Assembly (NCBI RefSeq): GCF_028453695.1
Contig: NC_135780.1
Span: 3,720,001-3,784,000, forward strand
DNA from: Augochlora pura
Taxonomy: Eukaryota > Arthropoda > Insecta > Hymenoptera > Halictidae
Direction of reading: 5' to 3'
DNA: 64,000 nt
The translations under genes and the position numbers were made by a program. Shown here piece after piece: positions 22,603 through 34,574 of this stretch; position 1 is the stretch's first letter; every line of letters starts with the position of its first letter. The notes beneath the pieces were generated by a model. It saw nothing but the letters and a program-made list of their open reading frames with translations. It did no database searches and was not told the origin of the DNA.

Positions 22603-25273
22603 ACGTATAATTGTTGCAAGTGTTCGAATCGAAAATAATTGCTGCACGCAATTGGCAGGATTTATGCACCCGTGAGACAAATATGCGAGTTAACGATAAA
22701 GTTAATCAAGGCATGATATGCGAGATGGGAGAAGAAAAGGGAAATGATTCAGCTATTGTCAGCATGCTGCTATCATCTCTCGAGGCGAGCGTTGGACGCG
22801 GGTGTTGATGGCAGGAAAGCTGAGCAATGATGAGCAACAGGGGAGAGAGGAGAACAAGAGTGTCCAGTTCGTGCACTGACACTGCATTCTCACTTACGTT
22901 AGTCTAGGTTAGGGACGTGGTCGTAAACCCGACTAACTCAATCCACGCGTGGCGATCGCCGAAATTGGGAGAATGGAATCAAGGACGGGCTCGACGATGA
23001 TTTATGATACCGGCGCTTCTTAGAATCGTCTTCTAGTCATTCTACCAGTCTCACGTCAATATTTACTCAACTTGAAATGCATGTACACTCGCAGTTTATG
23101 AGTGATTGAATAAACTGTTGCACGAATGATGAAAATATTAATTAAAGCTGATTTTACCATTATGGTATTTTAGAGAGAGAATGGAAAAGTGTCAGTCAAC
23201 ACGGTAAAATTGTTAAATAAAATATTATTACTGTATATTTAATTATGTAATTACTATATATATTTCAAAAAAACTCGTACACGGTGGCTGATCGGACACA
23301 GGCTCATTCTACTTAGAAAACACTTCGAATTTTTGCGGAGTACTTATCAAATTGTATTAGTTTAATCTAATCGTTTAAATTTTCGATTCTTGCCGAGTTT
23401 CTTAATATCACGATCCAACGTTAACAAATAAAATTAATTACAAGTTACTTAAAAATTGGCCGGCCTCTGAACTTGTCGGAAATATAAATACTTCCATAGA
23501 TATTAAATAATCGAATGATTTCGAGAGATGGCTCCATCGACATTGATCCAAATTAATCCAATTACACGCATCGGATGTCTCGCAGGCCGGTCGCCCCTCC
23601 CTTAAATAATTAATGAACGCCCCCCCCCCCCCCCCCGAAGGGTGCAAAACAGGAAGATTATAGCCCGCCGATCTCACGGAAGCTGATCCTAATAAATACC
23701 AGATTAAAAGGCTCCCCGAATATCTCTCGACAAATGATACAGCCGTGACGTCGATCGACATATCCGACGAATTTTCCAAGTAACAACCCATCGATCAACG
23801 ACGACCGACGCGGACGATCAACCGATAAAATACTGGAAAAAACGGCGATAGATTTCCATTACACAATGCGACGTTCGCGCAATATAGAGTTATTAAATTT
23901 TCACGCAACTAGGATCAGATACCCGGCCTTCGAATCATTGATTACGCGTTAAATGCCACGTGACACTCGCAGCCACTAGCTCCCGCAGACTCAATTTCGC
24001 AAATTAAATATGATTAATTTGCATACGCACGTTCGCAGCCTTATCTGCGCAACGATTTTACAAAGTCCAATATTTATCGCGACGCGAAAACAAATGAAGA
24101 AGCCGAACGTCTTCGCAAAAAGAATGAGATAAGGCTTTTTCGAGCGGCTCGTTGTTGTTTCCTTAAACAAATCCCATTGTTCTTCGACGTGTTCTTCGTT
24201 GGACGAGGTGGAAGTGACGCAACATTGTAACACATCTGTATTATATAAAAATTGGTGAATGTTTATAGAATCGCTGTTGCCGTTTCGAGGAGATCATATT
24301 CATTATTAACAACTACAGTAAGCGATTTCTTTTTATAAGAAATAAAATAACATATATTGAAAAACATATATTGAAGCACGGAAAAAATAATTGAATATGT
24401 TTAATAAACAGCGTCTTGGTATATATAATAATTTTATATTTCTTTTTTCACATAAAGAAATATACTGTATAATAAGACACCAATACACTGTGTAATAAAA
24501 TCAAACAAAAATTGACGTAATAGCTTAAATAATTATCTTCCAAGTCGCTGTGACATTTTTATAATCTCAGATCATTAGAATTAATTTTTGCAATTTTAGC
24601 TATCTCACTTCCGTCATTATATTAATTATAATACACGCTATCGTACAATGAAATACCAAGAAATTCAGGAGCAAGTGTTCTTGAACAAAAGCGAGTCCGT
24701 TTATTTCCGGGCAAGCTCCGCATCATGTTCGGTGAAAAATCATTGAAAAGAGAGCGGCGCGCGCGGTTTGTCGCGAGAGCGAGTCCTCGGAAACAGAATC
24801 ACGCGCGCCTGTTCGAGAAAGAGGCGGAATTGGACGAGTATCCCACTCCAGGCCGGCTAACCTTCAGCAGCAAGTTCGATCCTCCTCTCTAAGCATCCCT
24901 ACAACCCTGCCAGGACTTCCAACCCCGGAGACCTTCACCCCATTTAGCCTTCACCGAGCTCGGCTCCGGTGTTCCGGGCTTCCGAGCGGCTATACATATA
25001 TCAGCGACCGCCACCGAGTTCTTTGCCCATGAAAACTCTCTGCGGCTACCGCGCCTGAAACGCCGCCGATCCACGGGCACGTACGAAGCCGGAAACCAGG
25101 GCCGAGGACAACGGGGCCGCGTTTTTCCACCGGGTAATTGTTTACGTTTACCGGTTCGCACCGACCGCGGAAGGGACAGCGATCGATGGAAATTAGATCA
25201 GATCGTTCTCCTCGCCTTGATGGACGTTCGCGGCGCGCCGCTGAGCTTTCCAATGACGTTTAATATTTGTTAA
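22603..25273. other. Mostly AT-rich non-coding stretch with a GC-rich patch at 24.7-25.25 kb
   Basis: Contains a poly-C run at 23620-23636. Minus-strand frames at 23438-23791 and 24889-25253 are not supported: one is broken by translated poly-C (Gly run) and both lack domains. Confidence 0.5.
23620..23636. repeat. Poly-C tract
   Basis: Seventeen consecutive C within otherwise AT-rich DNA. Confidence 0.92.
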
Positions 25274-25375
25274 AGTAATATTTATTTCATAGTATTTTAT
25301 AGAATAATATTTATATTGTAGTATTTTTTATCAGTAATATTTATATGGTTGTATTCTATACCAGTAATATTTATT
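25274..25375. repeat. 30-bp AT-rich tandem repeat, 3.4 copies
   Basis: Units start at 25274, 25303, 25333 and 25363, each beginning ARTAATATTTAT and containing TAGTATTTT or TTGTATTCT. Confidence 0.85.
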
Positions 25376-26000
25376 GGAGAAAAGTCACATTTTCCTCACT
25401 CTAAGGAAATGTTCTTTTAATAGTACGTTGTTGCTTGCTAAATTTTTTGGAAATGTTACTAATACCACTATAATTGTAAGGTATTTAAGTTATAGTTAAT
25501 AGCGATGGAAATGATATTACGATTTTTATGGAGAAGAGGAAATAATTACACTAATTACTGCCAAGCCTATTTTGAATGAATCTCTTAAAATGCCAACGTT
25601 AACATAATGAATGAAATAATAGATAAAATAATAACTAAAGCAATAACTGAAACAATAATTAAAATAATAAATAGGTCCTTTCTGACACCCTTTGCAGCCA
25701 TGAATTTTTAAAACACCGGAAACAAAGTATAACAGCTAATCATTGGCAACTAATTTCGAGACAATTTCAATTCCAACTCAGCAAAGAGAGATCAAATAGA
25801 ATTACTCGTTTCGATCATAGGTGTACAAGATCGCCTGCGAAGCGATGGAAGGACGATTGAAGCGAGGGCAGCGGATTTCCCGGAAGAATGAAACCGTCAA
25901 AGAAACAATAAGCGAAACGATAAAGGAAAGGAACGGCCGAGAGCCGCGAACTCGCATTATCACCATATGGTCTTTCGAGATTGGCAAAGATACCGGAACA

Positions 26001-26029
26001 GAGAGAGAGAGAGAAAGAGAGAGAGAGAG
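26001..26029. repeat. (GA)n microsatellite
   Basis: GA run with one AAA interruption, ending 7 bases before the conserved element at 26036. Confidence 0.9.
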
Positions 26030-26035
26030 CACTTA

Positions 26036-26100
26036 GGATTCCAGGGTTGATTGCGCGGGACAAGGTCATCGTTGCCCTGACAACGAAAACCGGGCACGTG
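26036..26100 (+). promoter_or_regulatory. Duplicated conserved element, copy 1, with X-box-like core
   Basis: Shares GGATTCCRGG, TGATTGCGCGGGACAAGG, CGTTRCCC, TGACAACG and GGCACGTG, in order, with 27283-27346. The core GTTGCC-CT-GACAAC (26071-26084) fits the RFX X-box, and the end carries a CACGTG E-box. Both copies lie downstream of GA repeats. A regulatory role is inference; it could equally be a fragment of an unknown repeat. Confidence 0.4.
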
Positions 26101-27118
26101 CTGGCTGTGCGTTCCTCCTCATCTACTGACCCCAAAATGTGCGCGCGACGATCACTTTGCTGATCCTCCGGGGATTTGGGTTATTGTCATTGAGCCGAGC
26201 CGAATGTGGCCGGATAATACATCGCCGTCGATTGTCTTTCCACCGGGATTTTCTCTCGATTGCTGCATAAGTTACTACGGAAGCGTCCTGTAGCGACAGT
26301 AATTTACCCGGGACACGCATCTGGCTCGCATTCTGACCCCTCGCCTGATCCAGCGACGGATCATTTTTGACCCATAAGTATCAATCTTATCGTCCCCGAC
26401 CCAAAATAGCTCGATAAATAATTGATGGTGCTTTTTCTGTTTAATGCCGTCTGCGTTTTATATCCTCGTTAGGACGGCGGGTTTACGGGGGAAATTGCCA
26501 TATGAAACGGCGGGGAGATTAAAAAAGTTTGACGGTATCGATGTATTACTTTTTATATAATAATATTTAATTATATTATATTATATATATTAAAATAATA
26601 TATGTAGTATATAGTATTAATAATATTATCACTATGTATAAAATATACTAATTGTATAAATGCTATATTTCTTAATATATTACTTAATAAATGACTAAAG
26701 AAAGAGTGAAGTTACTGGATAGACGAAATAAAATCGATGCAGTTAAATGTAGAAAAATTGCCATTATCTTGCAATATTTTATTAAACTAAGTCCACGGTA
26801 ATGTTCTCAAAGGTTGAGAAAGATCCTAGAGATTAAGTTTACAGATACATCACGCAGTTATCAAACGGATCAATGCTATAATCGATCACTTCGAAGTACT
26901 CAATGGTCAATTCGTTCCGTCGCTATTTTCAAACAACTCGACCGAGTTCGAAAAACAATCGAACGATCCGTGGAACAGGTGTCGGGTTCCTTTCACTCGA
27001 TTCCGCGACTCCGTTCGATTCTCGGTCGAAGAAACAATCGCGTACACGATCGGGAAGCTGCAGTTATGCGGCGCGGCACCGAACAAATCGGATCAGCGAG
27101 CGTGCCCGGAACTAAACA

Positions 27119-27121
<3 letters not shown>

Positions 27122-27149
<28 letters not shown>
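27122..27149. repeat. (GA)n microsatellite
   Basis: Pure GA run of 28 bases. Confidence 0.93.
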
Positions 27150-27152
<3 letters not shown>

Positions 27153-27282
27153 CGATGGTAGATAAAGAAGGACAGAATCACGCCGCGCCAGTTCACGACC
27201 GAATGGAAACGATATTTCATTGCCACCGGGTTGGTGTTCGATTACGCGCAATACCGGAAGCGAGGCTTTCCAACGGAGTCCG

Positions 27283-27346
27283 GGATTCCGGGAATGATTG
27301 CGCGGGACAAGGACGCCGTTACCCATGACAACGGTCACGGCACGTG
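27283..27346 (+). promoter_or_regulatory. Duplicated conserved element, copy 2, with X-box-like core
   Basis: Matches 26036-26100 along its full length. The core here is GTTACC-CAT-GACAAC (27318-27332), again an X-box with a compensating spacer change, and it ends in GGCACGTG. Sequence between the two copies is unrelated, so the conservation is local. Confidence 0.4.
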
Positions 27347-28491
27347 GAGCAACCGATCCTGCGTCGCTTTCTTGCACGCGCCGCGCGAAAAGACGCGACG
27401 CCGTCCGCCGCTCAATTACCGGGAAACGGTGTGTCATTTTCCCTCTTTGATCCGGTCGGCGTCGATCCTTGGTCTCGCCTGCGTCCCGCGAAGAAAAAAA
27501 AAACTCGATCTCCGTGGAAAATTAAAAGAGACAGCCGCCGGAAAACCCGAACGGCCATGGGATTAACGAGGCCATTTTCAAGGGAACACCGGACCTCGTA
27601 CATATTAGGCTTGATTTTCATGGTGAAATGTATAGAGAATGTATACCTTGTGATTTAGATATGTTTAGTATCTTTTGCAATTTTTCTTTTCAGTGTCTTT
27701 TTATTCTGCATAGAATGCACTTTATAATTTAGGTAATTATAATTTTCCAGTCTCATTTTTATTTTGTTATTTTTTTCATTCTTATACGGTTTTTAGTGTG
27801 TACATAATTTACTTTATAATCTAGATGATTCGAATAATTGTGGAGGAATTTATCTATTTAGTTCTTTTTATTCCAGTGTGTTTATTTTTGTATATAATCC
27901 GCAAAATTAATTTTCTAATATTAAACATTTTGTGCTAACTGATATACATGCAACGAAGATTACTATATAAAAATTACTTAAAATAACGCTGTTTCAACAA
28001 TTAAAAAAGTCCAATGCATTCAAATCGAAATAACGATGCTACAGGCAGACGCAAAATTGCGCAAGCAACAGCGTCTATAAACAACGTTGACGATCCTTCC
28101 CCTCCGAGCAGCGGCAAAAATTCGCGACAAGATAAGACGGTCCATAAACGACGAGTTAACTCGTCCCCGCGGATCCCAGCGTCCCTTATAAAGACCCGGC
28201 GAACGTCCAACAAAGAAGTACCGTCGGCGTTCGCGAATTTCAAGGAAACGAGTCTACAGCGACGGGGGCCGCTGCTCGCAGTCGAAGTCAGAAAACTCGA
28301 GTCGCCCCAATTTCCGAAGTTCTTGCACCCTCGGTGTTCGAAGTCAGTCCACGGAGAGGGAGAAACACGACGCGGTGTATATTCGTGACCCCGTCCGGTC
28401 CCGCCGCCCCTCCAGACGAGCCGAAGCAACCCCTCGAGCCGGGACCTCGCGTCCCTCGACCCTGAGGAAACTAAGGGTCGTCACATACACT

Positions 28492-28493
<2 letters not shown>

Positions 28494-28525
<32 letters not shown>

Positions 28526-28526
28526 C
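28494..28526. repeat. (CT)n microsatellite
   Basis: CT run of about 30 bases. Confidence 0.92.
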
Positions 28527-28842
28527 GTACTCCTTCACTTTCCTCCGCGCGCGACACCCTCGACGCCTCGCGTCTCCGAACAAAGACGCTTCCTAATTCG
28601 ATCGCTCGGCTTTGTTCGCTCGGCTCGGAGACACGTGTGCCGTTATTCGTCTTTAATTTTCAGCACCCCAGTCTGCGGCCAGGTCGGCCAGACTTTGGGA
28701 CGCTGCACCCTTACCCTCCTTCGTTTTCCTGGCTTCTTTCACACTGGCGGGGGGGCTGCGAGCCTATTTTCCAGTGGTCCCTTTACTGCGACCCGCTCGG
28801 CCGGATCGCATTCGGTGAAATAGCATTTTCGAGTATTATAGG

Positions 28843-29110
28843 TTAGCTTTTAACCTTACGTAAACATAACCTAGCTTTTAACCTCGCCTAAACGTAGCCT
28901 AGCTTTTAACCTCACCTAAACGTAGCCTAGCTTTTAATCATACCTAAATGTAGCCTAGCTTTTAACCTTACGTAAACATAACCTAGCTTTTAACCTCGCC
29001 TAAACGTAGCCTAGCTTTTAATCATACCTAAATGTAGCCTAGCTTTTAATCATACCTAAACGTAGCCTAGCTTTTAACCTTACTTAAACATAGCCTAGCT
29101 TCTAACCTTT
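28843..29110. repeat. 28-bp satellite-like array, 9.6 copies with higher-order structure
   Basis: Nine full 28-bp monomers in perfect register from 28843 plus a 16-base partial at 29095. All begin YTAGCTTTTAAYC and end AAAYRTARC. Variants are ordered: monomers 1 and 5 (CCTTACGTAAACATAAC) are identical past the first base, monomers 2 and 6 (CCTCGCCTAAACGTAGC) are identical, and monomers 4 and 7 match, so a block of three to four monomers has itself been duplicated. Confidence 0.95.
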
Positions 29111-30022
29111 AACCAGTTTTCATTAATTTATGCGTTTATTTGCAAGAGATGGAATTGCTTATTTCTTCTGCTATCAATTTTAATAGCATCGTGTTAGAGG
29201 ACGAGACTTATAATCAACGAAATGTTATATTTACAGTATGAAATAGAAATTTCTTTAGAATACCTTATCTGCCATGTCAGACGTAAATGATCGATGCAAT
29301 TTTGTTATCAGACCGAAAAATAAATTGTTATTGGCACCCATTATGCAAATGAAGCTTTATTGGAGTCTACGAGGTGCACGAAGTTTATAGAATAAATTCT
29401 TATAATGAATGTTGTCTTATCTGTTCATATATATTACTAAATAAATGATTCTATTACTGTATAAATTTTAGCAAACAACGTGTCAAATTGTAAAATAAAA
29501 TTGAGATGTCAATAGCGAATTCTTTCGTTTATATTGTTATCATTTTTCAAAAAATGCGACTACTACTTAATGGACAAAGTCATTAGATGAATATTACAAC
29601 AGAATCGTAAATAATTCTGTATCAGACCGCGGGATCCGCCATCGGCTAATTAAAGCGACCATTAAATCCAGAAACGCAGGAAACCATTAAAAGCCTCTAA
29701 AACCGCGCAAACTTCCCCATGAGCGTTTTCCAAGTAACTTGCCCCGCCGATAAATTAGCAAATGGACCGTCAACGCTGAAAATATTTGCACGGTCCCCTC
29801 GCGACTGCCGAAATCCTGCCAAATCCCCAATAACAAGCCCGCGATTGTCGCGGGGTCCTTGAAAAACGCGGACGCCCCTAGCCTGGGTTTAGGGTGGCCA
29901 CCGGAGAGACACGAAAAGCTGCGGGATGATGTTCGCTGCAACCCCATCGACGCCGAAATTTACGCACACGGCATTTCCCAGGAATCATTTACTGTGCAGA
30001 CTTCGTTGCATTCATTTTTTAA
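29111..30022. other. Non-coding stretch, AT-rich to 29.6 kb
   Basis: A moderately GC-rich patch at about 29640-29960 has frames on both strands without domains. Nothing else seen. Confidence 0.5.
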
Positions 30023-30275
30023 CCCTTTGCACTCGAGGCCACTTTTAAGCCTAGATCTAAAATAGCTATTTTAACCATAGCTAAAAATAACTGCATTTCC
30101 ATTTTATATAACTTAGTACAATTTATAAATATGAAATTGAGTCTAGTAAATCGTAAAATTGTTACGCTTTTAACAGTCTCTTAAATAGAATGGTCTTTAA
30201 TAATGTTAAAATTATTTTGAAAATGATACAACAATTTTCATTGGCGCCTCAGAGGCGTCACTCGAGTGCAAAGAG
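30023..30275. mobile_element. piggyBac-like MITE, 253 bp, intact TTAA ends
   Basis: Flanked by TTAA at 30019-30022 and 30276-30279. Ends CCCTTTGCACTCGAG and, inward from the right, CTCTTTGCACTCGAG (14 of 15 match). The internal core (TGCATTT, CAATTTATAAATATGAAATT, TCTTTAATAAT) matches the element at 45990-46224 read on its minus strand, so these are two copies of one family. Non-coding. Confidence 0.85.
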
Positions 30276-30426
30276 TTAAGAGGGTCTTACAGTTTGAATC
30301 TTCTTTTTTATTTTTTCTTCAGAAATATATATATTTAAAAATATGTCTGCAAGCAGATAAAAAAAGTATAGTAATCGGTCACCCCATAGTAATCTACTAG
30401 TCCGAAGAAATATTTTGGATATCCAG

Positions 30427-30451
30427 TTAAAATGGCTCCGACTGCAAAGGG
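30427..30451 (-). mobile_element. Lone terminus of the same MITE family
   Basis: TTAAAATGGCTCCGACTGCA then AAGGG, directly followed by TTAA (30452-30455). The partner end is not visible upstream. The element at 30023 lies only 150 bases away, so an insertion next to or inside an older copy is possible. Confidence 0.55.
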
Positions 30452-30455
30452 TTAA

Positions 30456-30967
30456 ATGCTGTTCCGCGATGCGAGAGAAATATAAAAACCGAGAGAGAAG
30501 GACAGAGCGAAAGGAAGAAAAAAGAGAGAGAGAACGGGAAACGCAAGGCAAACCTTTGTTCAAGATCAAGATTCTCAGTCAGCGTAGCCTTGAAGGGCTG
30601 ATTGGGGGATGCATCGTAAACCACCCTATAAAAGCTGCATACCGTGAAAGGGCGAGCACGCCGAGGGCCGAAGGTGGTTTTAGGGGTGTACACGTGTAGC
30701 CATAGCAACTCACCGTCCTACCCGCGCAATCGATAAAGTGCAACATTCAAACCGTTCTCTATGACATCGTCCGTCTACGCCACGCGCTTCCGGCAAGCCG
30801 TCGCGACGCGCGTCGCCCGGCTCTCCTTCAACCGCGCTCTCTCCGGACACCGAAGGCTAAGGTCAGGTTCGAGATCGCGCCGGGGGTCTAATCCCGCTAA
30901 TTACCAGCCGTCCCGGCCAGGATTCTTCCCATTGTCCGATGGATCCTCGGGGAACGGTCGCCGATAA
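30456..30967. other. GC-moderate non-coding stretch with a TATA-like site
   Basis: TATAAAAG occurs at about 30627 on the plus strand, with no initiator at the expected distance. Frames on both strands are short. Contains the X-box-like site at 30696. Confidence 0.35.
30696..30709. promoter_or_regulatory. X-box-like palindrome
   Basis: GTAGCC-AT-AGCAAC is an almost perfect inverted repeat and fits the RFX X-box consensus. Motif match only. Confidence 0.35.
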
Positions 30968-31480
30968 ATATATAGACACCTTGCTACACGAGATAACTAC
31001 CCCGAAATTAGACCAAACGATTCGAGCTACGCTTCGAGATTAAGAAAGGGTTCGATGCATGACGCGCGAGAAGGTTTTTGAAAAAATTGCTGTTTGCTGA
31101 ACATGTACAGTATAATAAGTATATACAGACACCTTGGAACAGGGGATAACTACTACAAAATTAGACTAAACGATTCGAGCTCTGATTAAAAATTAAGAAA
31201 GCGTTGCTGTATGATGCGCAAAATGGTTCTTGCAAAATTTTTCAGTTTGCTATAACCATCAAGAATATAAAAATCACATTGCAGTTCGCCAAATATATAC
31301 AGTACGAGAAATATATACAGACACCTAGGAACGTGGCAAAACTACCCTAAAATTAGACCAAACGATTTAAGCTTCGCTTCGATATTAAGAAAGGGTTACC
31401 TCGTTGCATGCTACACGAAAAGGTTTTACAAAACCTGCAGTTTGCTAAAATGACCATCGAGAATATAAAAATCACTTATT
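30968..31480. repeat. Complex repeat of 150-190 bases, three tandem copies
   Basis: Copies begin at about 30968, 31120 and 31311. Each has TATAYAGACACCT, GRTAACTAC or AAAACTACC, AAATTAGACYAAACGATT, GAGCT/AAGCT, ATTAAGAAAG and a GCATG-to-GTTTGCT segment. Copies 2 and 3 extend into AAGAATATAAAAATCAC or GAGAATATAAAAATCAC. No coding frame is conserved. Confidence 0.8.
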
Positions 31481-31996
31481 AAAATTTTAAACACCGCATT
31501 TATCGACTTCTGTCCTTACTAAAAATTTTGCGGAAATATATTGCCTTTAAAATAATCGAGTCATTTCTGAGATTCAACCCTTCGCATCGTAAAATCCTTT
31601 CGGCGACGATCATCAAATTTCGTAATTATTTTACACGGACGTTTCTCATCCGTCGATAATCTTTTACCAAGAATAAAATTGTGCATCGCGACTCGGCGAT
31701 GATTTGAATCATTTTAGTAATTTTAATAATTGCAATAATTTCCGATCGCGATTCGCGCGGAGCGAAGCAGTGCGATTCGGGTAATAATTGCTGTGTAATA
31801 ATATCCATCGGAGACAGAAAAGACGAATTCAGGCCTGCGTGATGCAGACACCGGTGACTGGAGGGGATTTCCAGACAGCGGGGCGGGGATGGCCGCCTAT
31901 CAGTGGCCTTGAGCGGTTAATTCTCTTCTACCTCGCATTTCACGTTGTCAGAGTCATGCATCGAGCAGTTCGCGAATTTCGAAACCATTTTTTTTT
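31481..31996. other. Non-coding stretch up to an assembly gap
   Basis: AT-rich to about 31740, then mixed. It ends in a run of ten T directly before the gap. No gene seen. Confidence 0.5.
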
Positions 31997-32096
31997 NNNN
32001 NNNNNNNNNNNNNNNNNNNNNNNNNNNNNNNNNNNNNNNNNNNNNNNNNNNNNNNNNNNNNNNNNNNNNNNNNNNNNNNNNNNNNNNNNNNNNNNN
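31997..32096. other. Assembly gap (100 N)
   Basis: Exactly 100 N, a conventional placeholder, so the true distance is unknown. The left edge is a poly-T run. Confidence 0.99.
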
Positions 32097-32579
32097 ACAG
32101 CAAATAAAAGTTTAATCTTGCTATTGCTTTAATTTCATTGATCTCAATTTTTCCACGAATTCCGAAAATCTAGTTGAGATTATTTTCGTTTTTTTCTTGG
32201 TAAATGGTTCACTCGGGATCGATTGTACAACTGTTTCTCGTTTTAGACGACAAATCGGCGAGTGAGCCGCGGCGCCGAGTAAAAATCCAGATTTAACTGA
32301 CTTATAGGAGGTCGGTTTCAGAGGATTCTGGTTAGCAACCAGCTGGAAGAAGACTCCGAAGGAAACGAGTTTCCGTTAAAAGAATTTCAACGAGCCGGCG
32401 GCCGTGTGCTAACAGTCCCAAGTAGAACACTCGGCTCGCCATCATAGAAATTGAGCCTTAACAGAGTGATACGGTTATTGCATACAATTTGCTTTGCGCC
32501 GTCGCCCCCGCCACGAAGAAATTCAATTGCGGAACGGTCTTCCTTTCCGCAATTATGCCCGCGTGAATCCTTTCATAGA

Positions 32580-32620
32580 GGGGGAGGGGGGGGGGGGGGG
32601 GGGGGGGGGGGCGGGGGGGG
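32580..32620. repeat. Poly-G tract, 41 bases
   Basis: G-run interrupted by one A and one C. Strong G-quadruplex potential and a likely site of length error in the assembly. Confidence 0.93.
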
Positions 32621-33932
32621 CACGCGTGTCTCGGTCCTGCGACATCTTCGCGTTTCCGCGCGCGAATCGCCTCGCAGAAATTCAATTTTTTATACTTAAT
32701 ACATAGTGAAAGTAATTTTAAAAAAGTCCAAAATATTGTTAATTTCAAATGAAAAGGAATAAGGTTTAATCAAAGTATATAATAAATTGGAACTACTATT
32801 TGGATCGGTGATAAAATTAATTTAATTGACAACCCTCCTCAAATTAAACGAAATTAAATTAAATTTTTATCAAGTGTATTCTAGTTGATTGTATATGGGA
32901 ATTAATTAAACTATATAGTTGCGCTTGATGTGCAATCGCAAAATGTGCACTTGAACCTGGCTAACGATGATAATTTTTAATAAATCTACGAATTAATAAT
33001 TTTTTAACTCGTGCATCTAAATAGCAACGATTTAAATTACGAGAAGAGTTTTTTAAAAGAGTTGAGGGTCGTTAGAGTGAGACCTGTTTCACATGGCAGC
33101 TTAAACAATTGCTAAGAAGAGGATGTCGAGGTTAGACGCAACCCCTTGAAACCTCCGCGTGTAAAATTATTTTATCAAGCGCGTGCATGCCAACGGTATT
33201 TCGAATTCCTGCGAAAGCAGTGAAACGACGAGAGCGCTCACCCCTGAATGTTCGTATCCAATTTCAAAACAAACCATCATTCTTTGGATAAAAGTTAATC
33301 AGTATTTATTTTTTATCGAATTAAAATATAAAAGCTTGCAGAAGAATATTTCCACAGAGAAACGACGATCAACTAGATCTTCGAAACGATTGTACATGTA
33401 TTTGTCTTGTTGATAATATTCTAGCTGGTTAAAATTTGTTTTATAAAATGTAAAAGAATTCGTATATGAAATATATATTGCACTCATACATAAATCACTG
33501 CGCTTCGGTATATATAATATGCTTCGCATATTTTGCGCTTTGGATATTTTATTTTGCCTATAGAAAGGTAAGAAAACAATTGAGTTTACCTTAATGATTA
33601 ATTACTTATTATCTTAATTTCAAACCGGAGTAATCTTAATAAAAACTCAAAAACGCTAAAGTAATAATCTTCACCGTCGCTGCGACAATTATATAATCAA
33701 GACATCTCTTCCATTACTATAAAAATCATTGTCTGCTCCTATAATAGAATATTAAAGAAAAATGACGCGAATGTGCATCAATGCACAATATATAGAGTTA
33801 AACCTTGAAACAACGGTGAAATAATTTTGGTCGCAGGAAGCGAATTCCCGGATCACCGCGCGCCCTCGCGACGGAAGCTCGCCACTGTATCAAGGGTTTA
33901 AAGCGGTAAGGGGACAAAATTAGCGAGCTTTC

Positions 33933-33978
33933 CAGAGAGAGAGAGAAAAAGAGATAGAGAGAGAGAGAGAGAGAGAGA
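33933..33978. repeat. (GA)n microsatellite
   Basis: GA run with AAAA and ATA interruptions. Confidence 0.9.
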
Positions 33979-34574
33979 TGAGAGGGATGAGAGGGCGGAC
34001 GGAACGGCTACGGTGTTGATATAATATCTGTAGCACGGGGCGACAGGTTGGTGGAAATGCTATACGTAGCAGCCGCCGCGGCGAGGGGAAAGGGGGGGGG
34101 CGGCAATACCGGGGCTGGCTGGTGGGTCAGAGGTCGTTGCCCTAGAGGCTGCTACCCTCTCGCCCCAGCTCCGCCACCCACCACCCTTCGCCCATAGCCT
34201 CTGCTCCTCAACCGAGTTTCCGGGGGTTGACTGTGCGAGTAGTCGTGAAGCTTGTTCGAATTTCCGTAGAAATACGCGAGACCCGTAATCGTACCTTTCA
34301 TTATCACGTTAGCTCGATCTGGCTCGTTCAACTTTCGCAAAAATTCGCCGGGCTAACCCGGGGCCGGTTCATCGTCGGATCCCACCCCGAAGCTACCCTT
34401 TTTTTTCCACGGTTGTTCAACGTGTAGGGAAACGCGAACCCTGATCCCCCAATTTCGAAAGCTTCCGCCGGCTACGAGCCCGATTAGTATTGAAACGGTC
34501 CTCTACGCTGCTGATCGGCGGCGATTAAACATTTTGTATCCACGCATTTCGTTCGCGGGAAACGTCGAGATTGT

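Larger units (their letters stand above)
25376..28842. other. Non-coding stretch with two conserved 65-base elements
   Basis: CpG-rich at about 25830-26350, 26930-27590 and 28080-28820, AT-rich between. Frames on both strands overlap and often run through GA repeats (Arg-Glu or Ser-Leu runs). No accepted gene. Separate entries give the repeats and the duplicated element. Confidence 0.45.
32097..34574. other. Mostly AT-rich non-coding stretch, GC-rich at 33.85-34.5 kb
   Basis: Contains the poly-G tract at 32580 and the GA tract at 33933. A frame at 32451-32748 is a poly-G translation. No supported exon. Confidence 0.5.
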
